From contig CAYMKW010000003.1 of the NCBI GenBank assembly GCA_964391365.1, forward strand, positions 19,632 through 83,631: a stretch of 64,000 nt of DNA, written 5' to 3'. The first letter of the stretch is position 1; every line of letters begins with the position of its first letter. The translations under genes and the position numbers were made by a program. Source of the DNA: SXMI01 sp964391365. GTDB taxonomy: Bacteria; Actinomycetota; Acidimicrobiia; Acidimicrobiales; Microtrichaceae. The notes beneath the pieces are model-generated. The model did no database searches. It was not told where the DNA came from and saw only the letters and a program-made list of their open reading frames with translations. Shown one piece after another: positions 42,753 to 51,133 of the stretch.

Positions 42753-43949
42753 TCAGAGCAGGCGGCGGATCACGTGGTCGGCGAGCAGGCGCCCTCGGTC
42801 GGTGAGCCGGACACGGGTGCCATCCGCTTCGATCAACCCGTCCTCGACGAGCGACCGCACCGCGTCGGGGTCCAGCATCGGGCCACCCTCGTCGGTCGAC
42901 GGAAGCCCCTCGTCGAGCCGCAGCCCGAGCATGATCCGCTCGGTCCGCCGCTGACCGTCGTCGAGCACCTCGCCGCCAGCAGCGGGCAGGTCGCCGTCGA
43001 CGGCCGCTCGGGACCAGACCCCGAGATCGGCGTGGTTCCACCACCGGTGGTCCCCGACGTGGGAGTGGGCGCCGGGGCCGACGCCCCACCAGTGGTGGTC
43101 ACGCCAGGTCAGCAGGTTGTGGCGACACCGGGCCGACTCGTCACGCGCCCAGTTCGACAACTCGTAGCGATGCAGACCTGCGCTCCGACATGCGCGATCG
43201 ACCGTCAGGTAGCGCTCGGCCGCCTCGTCGGGATCGGGGGCCGGCAGGTCACCACGGCGCACCCGGGCGGCGAGCTTCGTGCCGGGCTCGACGGCGAGTG
43301 CGTAGACCGACAGGTGATCGACACCGCAGCCGAGTGCCAGGTCGATGCTGGCCGTCCAGTCCTCCGGTCGCTCGCCCGGCGTGCCGTAGATCAGGTCGAG
43401 GCCGATGTGTCGCATGCCCGCCCGACGGGCGGCCTCCACCGCGGCCACGGCCAGGTCGGGCGGGTGGGTTCGATCGAGGAGGTCGAGGACACGCGCAACG
43501 GCACTCTGGAGTCCCAGACTGCAGCGGTTCACGCCCGCCTCGACGAGCTGCTCGAACTGCCCGGGGCGGAGACCGTCGGGGTTCGACTCGATGGTGACCT
43601 CGACGTCGCTGCGGACATCGAAGCGTGATCGGATGGCGCCGAGGATCCGGGTGATCAGGGCCGGGTCGATCGCCGTCGGGGTGCCACCGCCGAAGTAGAT
43701 CGACGTGAGCGCCGGGCGATCCGGCCCCAGCAGCCGGTCGGCGGTTGCGAGCTCGGCGATGGCCGCCTCGGCCCACCGCTGGTGCGTCCGGTCCCAGTCG
43801 GCCTCGTTCACTCCGTCGCCCGGCGCCGTCGTCACGAATGCGCAGTAGCCGCATCGGCGGATGCAGAACGGAACGTGCACGTAGATGCCGAGCGGGACGT
43901 CACCGGGTGCGGCCGGCACCTCCGATGCGGCCGGCACCCTGGTCGCCAT
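42753..43949 (-). CDS. hemW: Radical SAM heme chaperone HemW-like
   Basis: 398 residues. The cluster motif is CIRRCGYC (CX3CX2C) after PLGIYVHVPF, then SIYFGGGTPTAI, ESNPDGL, RCSLGLQSAVARVLDLLDRTH and IGLDLIYGTPGE, which place it in the HemN/HemW family. The two-cysteine spacing and short C-terminal domain favour HemW, which delivers heme, over HemN. ATG 43949 or GTG 43952 can start it. Divergent from asd. Confidence 0.92.
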   Translation of the reverse strand: MATRVPAASEVPAAPGDVPLGIYVHVPFCIRRCGYCAFVTTAPGDGVNEADWDRTHQRWAEAAIAELATADRLLGPDRPALTSIYFGGGTPTAIDPALITRILGAIRSRFDVRSDVEVTIESNPDGLRPGQFEQLVEAGVNRCSLGLQSAVARVLDLLDRTHPPDLAVAAVEAARRAGMRHIGLDLIYGTPGERPEDWTASIDLALGCGVDHLSVYALAVEPGTKLAARVRRGDLPAPDPDEAAERYLTVDRACRSAGLHRYELSNWARDESARCRHNLLTWRDHHWWGVGPGAHSHVGDHRWWNHADLGVWSRAAVDGDLPAAGGEVLDDGQRRTERIMLGLRLDEGLPSTDEGGPMLDPDAVRSLVEDGLIEADGTRVRLTDRGRLLADHVIRRLL

Positions 43950-44030
43950 CACGCCACAGTGTCCCAGTGGCGAAGGGACGGTGGCTACTCGCTGGGGCGG
44001 CGCCGGGTCGGCCCGGTAGCCTCGGCCGCC

Positions 44031-45065
44031 ATGAGTTCCCCCGTGCACGTCGGAGTGTTCGGCGCCACCGGCCAGGTCGGCGGCGTGATGCGCCGACTCC
44101 TCGACGAACGTCAGGTCCCCGTGGCATCGGTCCGGTTCTTCGCCTCGGCCCGCTCTGCGGGCACGACGCTCCCGTGGCGGGGCGAGGACGTCGTGGTCGA
44201 GGACACCGCGACCGCCCGGTTCGACGGCCTCGACGTCGCGCTGTTCTCGGCCGGTGGGGCCACCTCTCGGGAGCATGCGCAGCGGGTCGCCGCCGCCGGG
44301 GCCACGGTGGTCGACAACTCGTCGGCGTGGCGCATGCACCCGCAGGTCCCGCTGGTGGTGGCCGAGGTCAACCCCTCGGCTCTCGAGGAGATCCCGCTCG
44401 GGATCGTGGCCAACCCCAACTGCACGACGATGGCGGCCATGCCGGTGCTCGCGCCGCTGTCCGCCGAGGCCGGCCTGAAGCGACTGGTCGTGAGCACCTA
44501 CCAGGCGGTGTCCGGGGCCGGGCTCGCCGGCGTCGAGGAACTCGCCACGCAGGTTGCCGCGGTCGGGTCGGACGGTCCGGCGCTGACCTACGACGGCGCC
44601 GCGGTCGAGTTGCCGTCACCGACGGTCTTCGCCCGGCCGATCGCCTTCGACGTGCTTCCGTTCGCCGGCGCACTGGTCGAGGACGGCTCCGGCGAAACCG
44701 ACGAGGAGCAGAAGCTGCGCAACGAGAGTCGGAAGATCCTCGGACTGCCGGACCTGCTGGTGTCCGGTACCTGTGTCCGGGTGCCGGTGTTCACCGGCCA
44801 CTCGCTGTCGATCAACGCCGAGTTCGAGCGGCCGATCTCGGTGGAACGGGCCACCGAGCTCCTCGCTGCCGCTCCGGGCGTCGAGCTGAGCGATGTGCCG
44901 ACGCCACTCGAGGCCGCCGGCCGCGACCCGTCCTACGTCGGTCGGATCCGGAAGGACCCCGGTGCAGAGCACGGACTCTCGCTGTTCGTGTCGAACGACA
45001 ACCTCCGCAAGGGCGCAGCGCTCAACGCGATCCAGATCCTGGAGGAGCTGGTCGCTCGCCGGTGA
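44031..45065 (+). CDS. asd: Aspartate-semialdehyde dehydrogenase
   Basis: 344 residues. VGVFGATGQVGGVMRRLLDER binds NADP; the catalytic cysteine is in VANPNCTTMAAMP; STYQAVSGAGLAGVEEL and HSLSINAEFERPIS follow. Second step of the aspartate pathway after LysC. ATG at 44031 with TAGCCT eight bases upstream. Confidence 0.97.
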   Translation: MSSPVHVGVFGATGQVGGVMRRLLDERQVPVASVRFFASARSAGTTLPWRGEDVVVEDTATARFDGLDVALFSAGGATSREHAQRVAAAGATVVDNSSAWRMHPQVPLVVAEVNPSALEEIPLGIVANPNCTTMAAMPVLAPLSAEAGLKRLVVSTYQAVSGAGLAGVEELATQVAAVGSDGPALTYDGAAVELPSPTVFARPIAFDVLPFAGALVEDGSGETDEEQKLRNESRKILGLPDLLVSGTCVRVPVFTGHSLSINAEFERPISVERATELLAAAPGVELSDVPTPLEAAGRDPSYVGRIRKDPGAEHGLSLFVSNDNLRKGAALNAIQILEELVARR

Positions 45066-45127
45066 TCGTCGGGCCGGTCCGTCAGCGGGTCCAGGGCCAC
45101 GAGACCTCGACCACCGCGGCTGTTCCG

Positions 45128-45382
45128 TCAGGTCGGTGGGTCGTCCACATAGCGCCGGGCGGCGTCCTCGAGCGACAGACCCAGTTGGTTGGCGAGCGAG
45201 GCGAGCCAGGCGAGCACGTCGCCGAGCTCGTGGAGTTGGTCCGCCCGGGTTCCCTTGCGCACGGCCTGGGCGAGTTCGCCGGTCTCCTCGCACAACCAGG
45301 CGATGGTCGACGGGATGCCCCGGGACCGGTCCGCCTCGCCGTAGAGGTCGTCCATCAACTGCTGGAAGTCGGCGATCTCCAC
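45128..45382 (-). CDS. MazG-like nucleotide pyrophosphohydrolase
   Basis: 84 residues starting MEIADFQQLMDDLYGEADRSRG. The metal-binding pattern WLCEETGELAQAVRKG followed by QLHELGDVLAWLASLANQLG (EExxE...ExxD) defines the MazG fold. Likely cleans up nucleotides. GTG 45382 was chosen for the GCGAGG site; GTG 45400 would add six residues. Converges with asd. Confidence 0.85.
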   Translation of the reverse strand: MEIADFQQLMDDLYGEADRSRGIPSTIAWLCEETGELAQAVRKGTRADQLHELGDVLAWLASLANQLGLSLEDAARRYVDDPPT

Positions 45383-45416
45383 GCCCGCAGCCTCGCACAC
45401 CCCTCCGGCGGGGGCG

Positions 45417-45944
45417 TCACTTCATGAACTCCTGGACGGTGAAGACCGTGCGGTAGCCGCCGCAGTTCCCCCACACGGCGGCGGTGCCGATCTGGGTGAA
45501 GAACGGGTCGAGGATGTTGGCCCGGTGCGAAGGCGAGCGGAGGTAGGCATCGTGGATCTGCGGGATCGTCCCGCCCTTGCCGACGTTCTCGCCGAGTTTC
45601 CTCCACCCCGGGGGTGCGCCGTCGGCGAGCCGCGAGTGCTTGAGGGCGCAGATGCCCCGGAGGTACTGCGCCCAGAGGTCGGCCTTGAGGTCGAGGATGG
45701 GGTTGGGTGCGAGCTGGCCCAGTCGGTTCTGGGCCCGGCTCACGTTGACCAGGTCACGCACCGCGGCCCGGTCGCCTGGGGTGCTCTCCATGAGGGCAGC
45801 GGTCGTGGCCGCCGGGGTGGTGCAGGCAACGACCGCCCCGCTCAGCAGGCCCACACCGATCGACGTGGCCAGGACGGCGAACCACCGACGGACACGTCCC
45901 ACGGCGGTCGTCGCCTCGGTCGGGGGTGCGGGGTCACAGGTCAC
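45417..45944 (-). CDS. CAP-domain (SCP/PR-1) exported protein
   Basis: 175 residues. A hydrophobic segment (FAVLATSIGVGLLSGAVVAC) ends in a cysteine that could be a lipobox. The CAP fold shows VNVSRAQNRLGQLAPNPILDLKADLWAQYL, HSRL, LGENVGKG and YLRSPSHRANILDPFFTQIGTAAVW. CAP proteins act outside the cell; function here unknown. GTG start at 45944 without a clear ribosome site. Confidence 0.87.
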   Translation of the reverse strand: MTCDPAPPTEATTAVGRVRRWFAVLATSIGVGLLSGAVVACTTPAATTAALMESTPGDRAAVRDLVNVSRAQNRLGQLAPNPILDLKADLWAQYLRGICALKHSRLADGAPPGWRKLGENVGKGGTIPQIHDAYLRSPSHRANILDPFFTQIGTAAVWGNCGGYRTVFTVQEFMK

Positions 45945-46088
45945 GGTTCGGTATCGGGCGAGGGCGGCCCCCGCTTGATCAGTCTGGCGGGACGGTCGGC
46001 GTGTTCCTCGTCACGTCGGCGATCCGATTGCTGGGGCCGAGCGGAGTTCGGCTCCCGGCCCTGGTCGGGGCCGGGAGCCGGCTGGTGG

Positions 46089-46162
46089 TCGGGTGGGGGA
46101 GATTTGAACTCCCGGCCTCCTCGTCCCGAACGAGGCGCGCTGCCAAACTGCGCCACCACCCG
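46089..46162 (-). tRNA. tRNA-Pro (CGG anticodon)
   Basis: 74 nt on the minus strand. Acceptor CGGGTGG pairs with CCACCCG, discriminator A. The anticodon arm CCTCG-TTCGGGA-CGAGG gives CGG, and the T arm carries GTTCAAATC. CCA is not encoded. Confidence 0.95.
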
Positions 46163-46210
46163 TGGGCGGGTCATCGTAACCGCCGGACGTCGGCGGTGGT
46201 AGCGGAGCCC

Positions 46211-46594
46211 TCAGGCGTCGACGGGGCGATCGCCGAGGACGGCGGCCACGACGTCCTGGAGGCGGAGCGCGTCCAGCGGCTTCACGAGCCGGGCGTCGGC
46301 CCCGCTCTGCTCGGCGAGGAGCGAGTCGGCCGCCCGGTCGAGGAGCAGCACGATCCGCTGCGGCGGGATCCGACCGGCACCCGACTCCAGCCGGAGGTGA
46401 CGGCAGGCCGCCAGTCCGCCCATGTTGCCGATCTGCATGTCGAGGATGACCAGATCCGGATCCACGGCCCGGACGGCACCGATCACGTCGTGGCCGGCGG
46501 TGACCTGGGCCAGCCGGGTCCCGTCGTCGACGAGGGCGGCGTCGATCTCGGCGGCGATGGCGTCGTCGTCGCAGGCGAGCAGGATGGTCCTCAC
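46211..46594 (-). CDS. Stand-alone response-regulator receiver protein
   Basis: 127 residues: a complete receiver domain and no output domain. DDDAI near residue 9-13 is the acidic pocket, Asp53 in LVILDMQIGNMGG the phosphorylation site and Lys in RLVKPLDALRL the conserved lysine. The Thr/Ser switch position reads LLLDRAA, lacking the usual residue. No kinase gene lies near. GTG start at 46594 with TAGCCT eight bases upstream. Confidence 0.85.
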   Translation of the reverse strand: MRTILLACDDDAIAAEIDAALVDDGTRLAQVTAGHDVIGAVRAVDPDLVILDMQIGNMGGLAACRHLRLESGAGRIPPQRIVLLLDRAADSLLAEQSGADARLVKPLDALRLQDVVAAVLGDRPVDA

Positions 46595-46605
46595 GGCGCC
46601 CGAGG

Positions 46606-47742
46606 CTAGCGGGGCGCCCGCCCGGTGCCGACATCGGCGGCCGGGGCGAACAGCAGGTCGGCGAGGTGGCCGAGCGCGGTCAGGTCCGTGACCTCGACCG
46701 GTTGGATGGGGACGCGCACCACGGGAGCGGGAGCGACCCGCTCGGCCAGGCCGGCCAGGTGGAGCTCCTCGGCCGCGGCCAGCTGTCGGGCGTCGGCGAG
46801 GCAGGTGTACAGGTCGCCCAGGTTGGTCCCGGCGAGCGTCTCGGCCCGGGCCCGCACGGCGGTCCCCGAGAGTTCGGCCCGGTCGGTGGCGAACTCGAAC
46901 GAGGGCTGCATGCGGTTCACCACCAGCCCCCTCACGTCGATGCCGAGTTCGCCCAGCCGGTCCGCGAAGAACCCGGCCTCGGCGACGGTGTCGGCCTTCG
47001 GCGACGCCACGAGGACGAACGAGGTGTCCGCCTCCCGCAGCAGCGAGTCGACCCGCTCGGCGCGTCGGGCGAACCCCTCCTCCATGCCCTCGAACGCCTG
47101 GAAGAACGAGATGGCATCGCTGATGACGTCGGCACCCACCACCTTGGCCAGTGAGCGGGTGACGGCGGCGGCCGCCAGGTTGACGGCTCGGATCGGCCCG
47201 CGGGACGGGCTGACCAGCACCTTGTAGATCCGGTGGTCGAGGAACCGGGCGAGTCGTTGGGGGGCATCGATGAAGTCGAGCGCGTTGCGTGTCGGCGGGG
47301 TGTCGACGACGACGAGGTCGTAATCCCCCTCTACCGCCAGCTCGTAGAGCTTCTCCGACGCCATGTACTCCTGGGTGCCGGACAGCGACCCCGAGATGTT
47401 CTCGTAGAACGTGTTCGACAGGATCTCCCGCGCCTGGTCCTCGTCGGCGGCGTAGCGTCGGACCAGCCCGTCGAAGGTGGACTTGGTGTCCAGCATGAGG
47501 GCGTGCATCTCGCCGTCCCAGTCACCGGAGATGGTCGAGGCCGTGTCGCTGAGCCCCTCCAGCCCGAGGGCGTTCGCCAGTCGTCTCGCCGGGTCGATCG
47601 TGACGACCACGGAGCGCCGACCACGCCTTGCGGCCTCCATGGCGATGACGGCGGCCGTCGTGGTCTTGCCGACACCACCGGAGCCGCAGCACACCACGAC
47701 CCGGCTCGCGTCGACGACGTTGCCGAGCTCCGTTCCGCTCAT
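46606..47742 (-). CDS. ArsA/GET3-like ATPase, second subunit
   Basis: 378 residues. Deviant Walker A CGSGGVGKTTTAA near residue 19, TIDPARRLANALG switch and VVVDTPPTRNALDFIDAPQRLARFLD. It matches the actinobacterial Rv3680-type subunit, paired with an Rv3679-type subunit encoded just upstream. These pairs are related to GET3 tail-anchored protein factors and arsenite ATPases; the substrate is not known here. The ATG at 47742 overlaps the preceding stop by ATGA. Confidence 0.88.
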   Translation of the reverse strand: MSGTELGNVVDASRVVVCCGSGGVGKTTTAAVIAMEAARRGRRSVVVTIDPARRLANALGLEGLSDTASTISGDWDGEMHALMLDTKSTFDGLVRRYAADEDQAREILSNTFYENISGSLSGTQEYMASEKLYELAVEGDYDLVVVDTPPTRNALDFIDAPQRLARFLDHRIYKVLVSPSRGPIRAVNLAAAAVTRSLAKVVGADVISDAISFFQAFEGMEEGFARRAERVDSLLREADTSFVLVASPKADTVAEAGFFADRLGELGIDVRGLVVNRMQPSFEFATDRAELSGTAVRARAETLAGTNLGDLYTCLADARQLAAAEELHLAGLAERVAPAPVVRVPIQPVEVTDLTALGHLADLLFAPAADVGTGRAPR

Positions 47743-48707
47743 GCCCGGAGCCCCGAATCCAGTGAACCCAGTTGTTCGACCAGGGCGGCGGCCAGGGTGT
47801 CGAGTCCGTCGCGACCCAGGTCAGAGGTGAACAGGTCCGGGAGCAGTAGCTGGGGGAGCGGCAACTGGTCGGCGAGTCGGGCGAGCTGCTCCTGCTGCAG
47901 GTCGCTGCGAGCGGCCCGGAACCGGGCCGCTCCGCGCAAGGCCTCGGCCTCTCCCTCGACCAGGGCCACTCCGGCGGCGGCCGCAGCAACCTCCGGGTCC
48001 ACCGCCAGTCCGGCGAGCGGCGGGTGGACGCCGTTCACGATGACCGGCCCGAGCGCCACGCCGATCCGGTCCTCGAGGCTGTAGGCGGTCTCGACGAGCT
48101 CGTTCACGGGGGTCTCCTCCGGGGCGGTCACCAGGAGCACCCGGCAGCGGTCGGGGTCGCTGAGCAGGTCCTGGACGTCGCGGGCCTGGGCGTTGATGGG
48201 TCCGACGCCGACGGCGTCGAGCAGGCCGCTCGCCGACTGCAGGAAGGTGATCGCATGGCCGGCGGCCGGGGCGTCCACGAGGACCAGGTCGAAGGCCCCG
48301 GAGCGCTCGAGCTGCTTGACCTTGCCCAGGACGAGGATGTCCCGGATGCCGGGGATCGCCGTGGCGATCATGTCGAGCAGGCCCGAGCTCACCAGCCGCT
48401 TGGAGAGCCGTTGCAGCCCCCGTTCGTTGAGGTAGTCCAACAGGGCGTCGTCCGGAGTCACCGTGCGGGCATGGACGCCCGCATGGTCACGGGCGGCGTC
48501 GACCAGGACCTGTTCGTCGTAGGAGAGGCGACCCGTCTCGAACGCCGAGGCCATGGAGTCCTTGCCCTCGACCTCGACGATGAGCACCCGCAGTCCCACC
48601 GACGACGCGGCCACGGCCAGTGCGGCGGTGACCGTCGTCTTGCCGACTCCGCCCTTCCCGGCGACGATGATCACGCCGGAAGCGGTGAGAAACTGCGCTG
48701 GTTCCAC
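47739..48707 (-). CDS. ArsA/GET3-like ATPase, first subunit
   Basis: 322 residues. Walker A GKGGVGKTTVTAALA at 17-31, LIVEVEGKDSMASAFE switch I-like and LVLVDAPAAGHAITFL. Rv3679-type; coupled to the second subunit by ATGA, so a heterodimer is likely. GTG at 48707 has AAGGA 5 nt upstream. Divergent from the nfeD gene by 51 nt. Confidence 0.88.
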   Translation of the reverse strand: MEPAQFLTASGVIIVAGKGGVGKTTVTAALAVAASSVGLRVLIVEVEGKDSMASAFETGRLSYDEQVLVDAARDHAGVHARTVTPDDALLDYLNERGLQRLSKRLVSSGLLDMIATAIPGIRDILVLGKVKQLERSGAFDLVLVDAPAAGHAITFLQSASGLLDAVGVGPINAQARDVQDLLSDPDRCRVLLVTAPEETPVNELVETAYSLEDRIGVALGPVIVNGVHPPLAGLAVDPEVAAAAAGVALVEGEAEALRGAARFRAARSDLQQEQLARLADQLPLPQLLLPDLFTSDLGRDGLDTLAAALVEQLGSLDSGLRA

Positions 48708-48758
48708 AGTGTTCCTTCGGTCGTGGATCGAGGCGGACGGATCGACGGAGGCACGCCG

Positions 48759-50174
48759 GTGAGACGACGAGCAGGTGCGGGACCGAGGCTACCGGGGAGC
48801 CCGCGCCGGGCTGTGCTCGCCCTCGTGGCCCTGGCGCTCGCCGCGCTCCCGGTCCTGGGAGGGCTCGCCGGTTCCGCCGGTGCCGCCGTCGGGACGGGTG
48901 TCCAGGACGAGCCGGTCCCGACCACCACCGGAGCGAACCGGGACGACTCCGGTGCGCCGGCGACCTGCGAGGAGGTGGGGTGCCTGGACGTCGTCGCGGT
49001 CGACGGCCTCCTCGACGAGATCGAGGCCGACTTCGTGATCGACACGCTGGCGGGCGCCCGGGCCGCCGACGGGGTCGTCGCGGTGGTGCTCCAGCTCGAC
49101 TCGGCAGGCGCCGCCGTCGACGACGCCCGTCTCTCCCAGGTGGCGACGGCGATCGCGAGTGCCGACGTGCCGGTGTCGATCTGGATCGGCCCGTCCGGGG
49201 CGACGGCCCGCGGCTCGGTGGTCGACCTGGTGCAGGTGGCGGACTCCTCGGGCATCTCTCCGGGTTCGACGATCGGCGACGCCGGACCGCAGGCCCTCGA
49301 CCCGGACCAGTTCGGCGACCTCCTGGTCGGAGGTGCCTCGGTGGCCCGCACCGAGGTCCTCGGCGCCCAGGAGGCGGTCGATGCCGGTGTCGTGGACCGC
49401 TTCTCGCCCACGGTGCTCGAGCACATCGTGGAGCTCGAGGGCGTCCGGACCGAGACCCTCACCGAGGACGGCCAGCGCCGCCAGGTTCCGGTCACGGTCG
49501 TCCGGTTCTCCAAGCTCCCGCTCCTGGTCCAGTTGTTCCACACCGCGGCGAGCCCGTCGGTGGCCTACCTCCTGCTCGTCATCGGCCTCGGGCTGCTGCT
49601 CTTCGAGTTCTTCACCGCCGGCGTCGGCGTGGCCGGCGTGGTGGGCGCCGTCAGCCTGGTCCTCGGCGGCTACGGGGTCGCCGAACTGCCCCGGGCGGGA
49701 TGGGCGCTGGCGCTGCTCGTCGGAGGCATCGTGGCGGTGGCCGTCGACGTCCAGACGGGGATCCCGCGGGCGTGGTCGATCATCGGGACGACCATGTTCA
49801 CGATCGGGTCCGTCTTCCTGTTCACCGAGTTCCGCCCGACCTGGATCGCGCTCCTGGTCGGGATCATCGGCATGGCCGTCGTGGTGTTCTCGGGGATGCC
49901 GGCCATGGTCCGCACCCGGTTCGCCACCCCGACGATCGGTCGCGAACAACTCGTGGGTGAGCTGGGCACGGCGATCGAAGGGGTCGAGCCCGAGGGAACC
50001 GTGCAGGTGCTCGGTGGTCTGTGGCGGGCCCGGACGAACCGGGCGACCCCGATCCCGGCGGGTGGGCGGGTCCGCGTGCTGTCGATCGATGGGCTGGTGC
50101 TCGAGGTCGAGCCCGAGGTGGGTGGCGCCATGGACTACCGGGAGATGCGCGGGCGACGGTCCCGGACCGAGTGA
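48759..50174 (+). CDS. NfeD-family membrane protein with degenerate ClpP-like domain
   Basis: 471 residues. Signal peptide (RRAVLALVALALAALPVLGGLAG), a ClpP-like segment (VLDEIEADFVIDTLAGARAADGVVAVVLQLDSAG, SIWIGPSGATARG), about five transmembrane helices from residue 265 to 385, and a C-terminal OB fold (IGREQLVGELGTAIEGVEPEGTVQVLGGLWRARTN). In active NfeD proteases a serine lies in a PSGA.AASAGT motif; here the alignable residues are ATARGSVV, so catalysis is doubtful. Probably acts in membrane microdomains. GTG at 48759 after GGAGG. Confidence 0.86.
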   Translation: MRRRAGAGPRLPGSPRRAVLALVALALAALPVLGGLAGSAGAAVGTGVQDEPVPTTTGANRDDSGAPATCEEVGCLDVVAVDGLLDEIEADFVIDTLAGARAADGVVAVVLQLDSAGAAVDDARLSQVATAIASADVPVSIWIGPSGATARGSVVDLVQVADSSGISPGSTIGDAGPQALDPDQFGDLLVGGASVARTEVLGAQEAVDAGVVDRFSPTVLEHIVELEGVRTETLTEDGQRRQVPVTVVRFSKLPLLVQLFHTAASPSVAYLLLVIGLGLLLFEFFTAGVGVAGVVGAVSLVLGGYGVAELPRAGWALALLVGGIVAVAVDVQTGIPRAWSIIGTTMFTIGSVFLFTEFRPTWIALLVGIIGMAVVVFSGMPAMVRTRFATPTIGREQLVGELGTAIEGVEPEGTVQVLGGLWRARTNRATPIPAGGRVRVLSIDGLVLEVEPEVGGAMDYREMRGRRSRTE

Positions 50175-50242
50175 TGCTCGCGAGAGTGAGCGAAGTGCTC
50201 GCGAATTCATCGTTGTCCGGTCCCCGCAGGCCTGCCTAGGGT
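50175..50242 (+). promoter_or_regulatory. Promoter and direct-repeat operator of the WhiB gene
   Basis: TTGTCC (50213-50218) and TAGGGT (50237-50242) are 18 nt apart, a good promoter. Just upstream, TGCTCGCGA occurs twice (50175-50183 and 50196-50204), 21 bp apart, two helical turns, so a dimeric regulator could bind one face. Confidence 0.55.
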
Positions 50243-50272
50243 CTCCGCACGCCGTGACTGGGGGGTCGTTCG

Positions 50273-50530
50273 GTGAGTGCACAACCATCTCGTGTGACGT
50301 GGCAGGACCGAGCGGCCTGCAGGGGACCGCAGGCGGTCGTCTTCTTCCCGCCGCCGAGCTTCGAACGCAAGGCCGACCGTCAGGAGCGCGAACTCCGCGC
50401 CAAGGCGATCTGCTCGGAGTGCTCGGCCCGGGTCGAGTGCCTGGAGTACGCCCTGGACATCAGGGAGCCCCACGGCGTCTGGGGCGGGCTGAACGAGTCC
50501 GAGCGGAACCAGCTCCTCGAGGCCCGCTGA
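50273..50530 (+). CDS. WhiB-family iron-sulfur transcription factor
   Basis: 85 residues. Cys16, Cys47, Cys50 and Cys56 (CRG...CSECSARVEC) ligate a 4Fe-4S cluster and GVWGG at 68-72 is the family turn. WhiB proteins bind region 4 of the principal sigma factor and sense redox state or NO. The tail after GVWGG is short and not strongly basic (LNESERNQLLEAR), so DNA contacts may be weak. GTG at 50273 with GGGGGG 7 nt upstream. Confidence 0.95.
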   Translation: MSAQPSRVTWQDRAACRGPQAVVFFPPPSFERKADRQERELRAKAICSECSARVECLEYALDIREPHGVWGGLNESERNQLLEAR

Positions 50531-50571
50531 GCGCACGCTCACGTCGGGGAGCCCTTCCGGCGCCCACCACC

Positions 50572-50577
50572 TAACCT
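50572..50577 (+). promoter_or_regulatory. -10 element (TAACCT) for leaderless fxsA
   Basis: TAACCT, seven bases, then GTG at 50585. Confidence 0.5.
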
Positions 50578-50584
50578 GCGAGGC

Positions 50585-51133
50585 GTGATCGGTCTCGCCG
50601 TCCTCCTCGCCATCGTCGCGTTGGGCGTCGCCCAGCTGTGGTCGATCGTGGCCGTGGCGAACGTGATCGGGGTCCTGTGGACCGCAGCGCTCATCGCCAC
50701 CTGCGTGGTGGTGGGACTCTGGCTGGTGGCCCGACAGGGTGCGTCGGTGCTCCGCCGGGCGCAGACCGACCTGGCCGCTGGCCGCTCACCCTCCCGGGTC
50801 GTGGCCGACGGGGTCCTGGTCGCGACGGCCGGTGCGTGTCTGCTCGTACCCGGGTTCGTCACCGCCGCCGTCGGGTTCCTGCTCCTCCTCCCGCCGGTCC
50901 GATCACTGGCTCGACCGGCCCTCGAGCGCTGGTGGTCCCGGCGCGTGCAGCGCGGTGGTGGAGCGTTCCGGTCGGCGTCGTTCGGGACCGCCGGGCCGGG
51001 CGGCGCAGTGTTCCGCACGGTGATCATCGGCGACGTCGATCCCGGGCGGGGAACGGCGGAGGACGAGGTGCTCGAGGCCGAGGTGATCGACGTTCGGGTC
51101 GACTCGCCGCGTGAACTCCCACCCGGCTCGTGA
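50585..51133 (+). CDS. fxsA: FxsA-family membrane protein
   Basis: 182 residues. Three or four helices within the first 105 residues; VVVGLWLVARQGASVLRRAQTDLAAGRSP and DGVLVATAGACLLVPGFVTAAVGFLLLLPPVR are the FxsA signature. In E. coli overproduction blocks phage T7 exclusion; normal role unknown. The tail from residue 120 is soluble. Overlaps the NUDIX gene by GTGA. Confidence 0.88.
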   Translation: MIGLAVLLAIVALGVAQLWSIVAVANVIGVLWTAALIATCVVVGLWLVARQGASVLRRAQTDLAAGRSPSRVVADGVLVATAGACLLVPGFVTAAVGFLLLLPPVRSLARPALERWWSRRVQRGGGAFRSASFGTAGPGGAVFRTVIIGDVDPGRGTAEDEVLEAEVIDVRVDSPRELPPGS

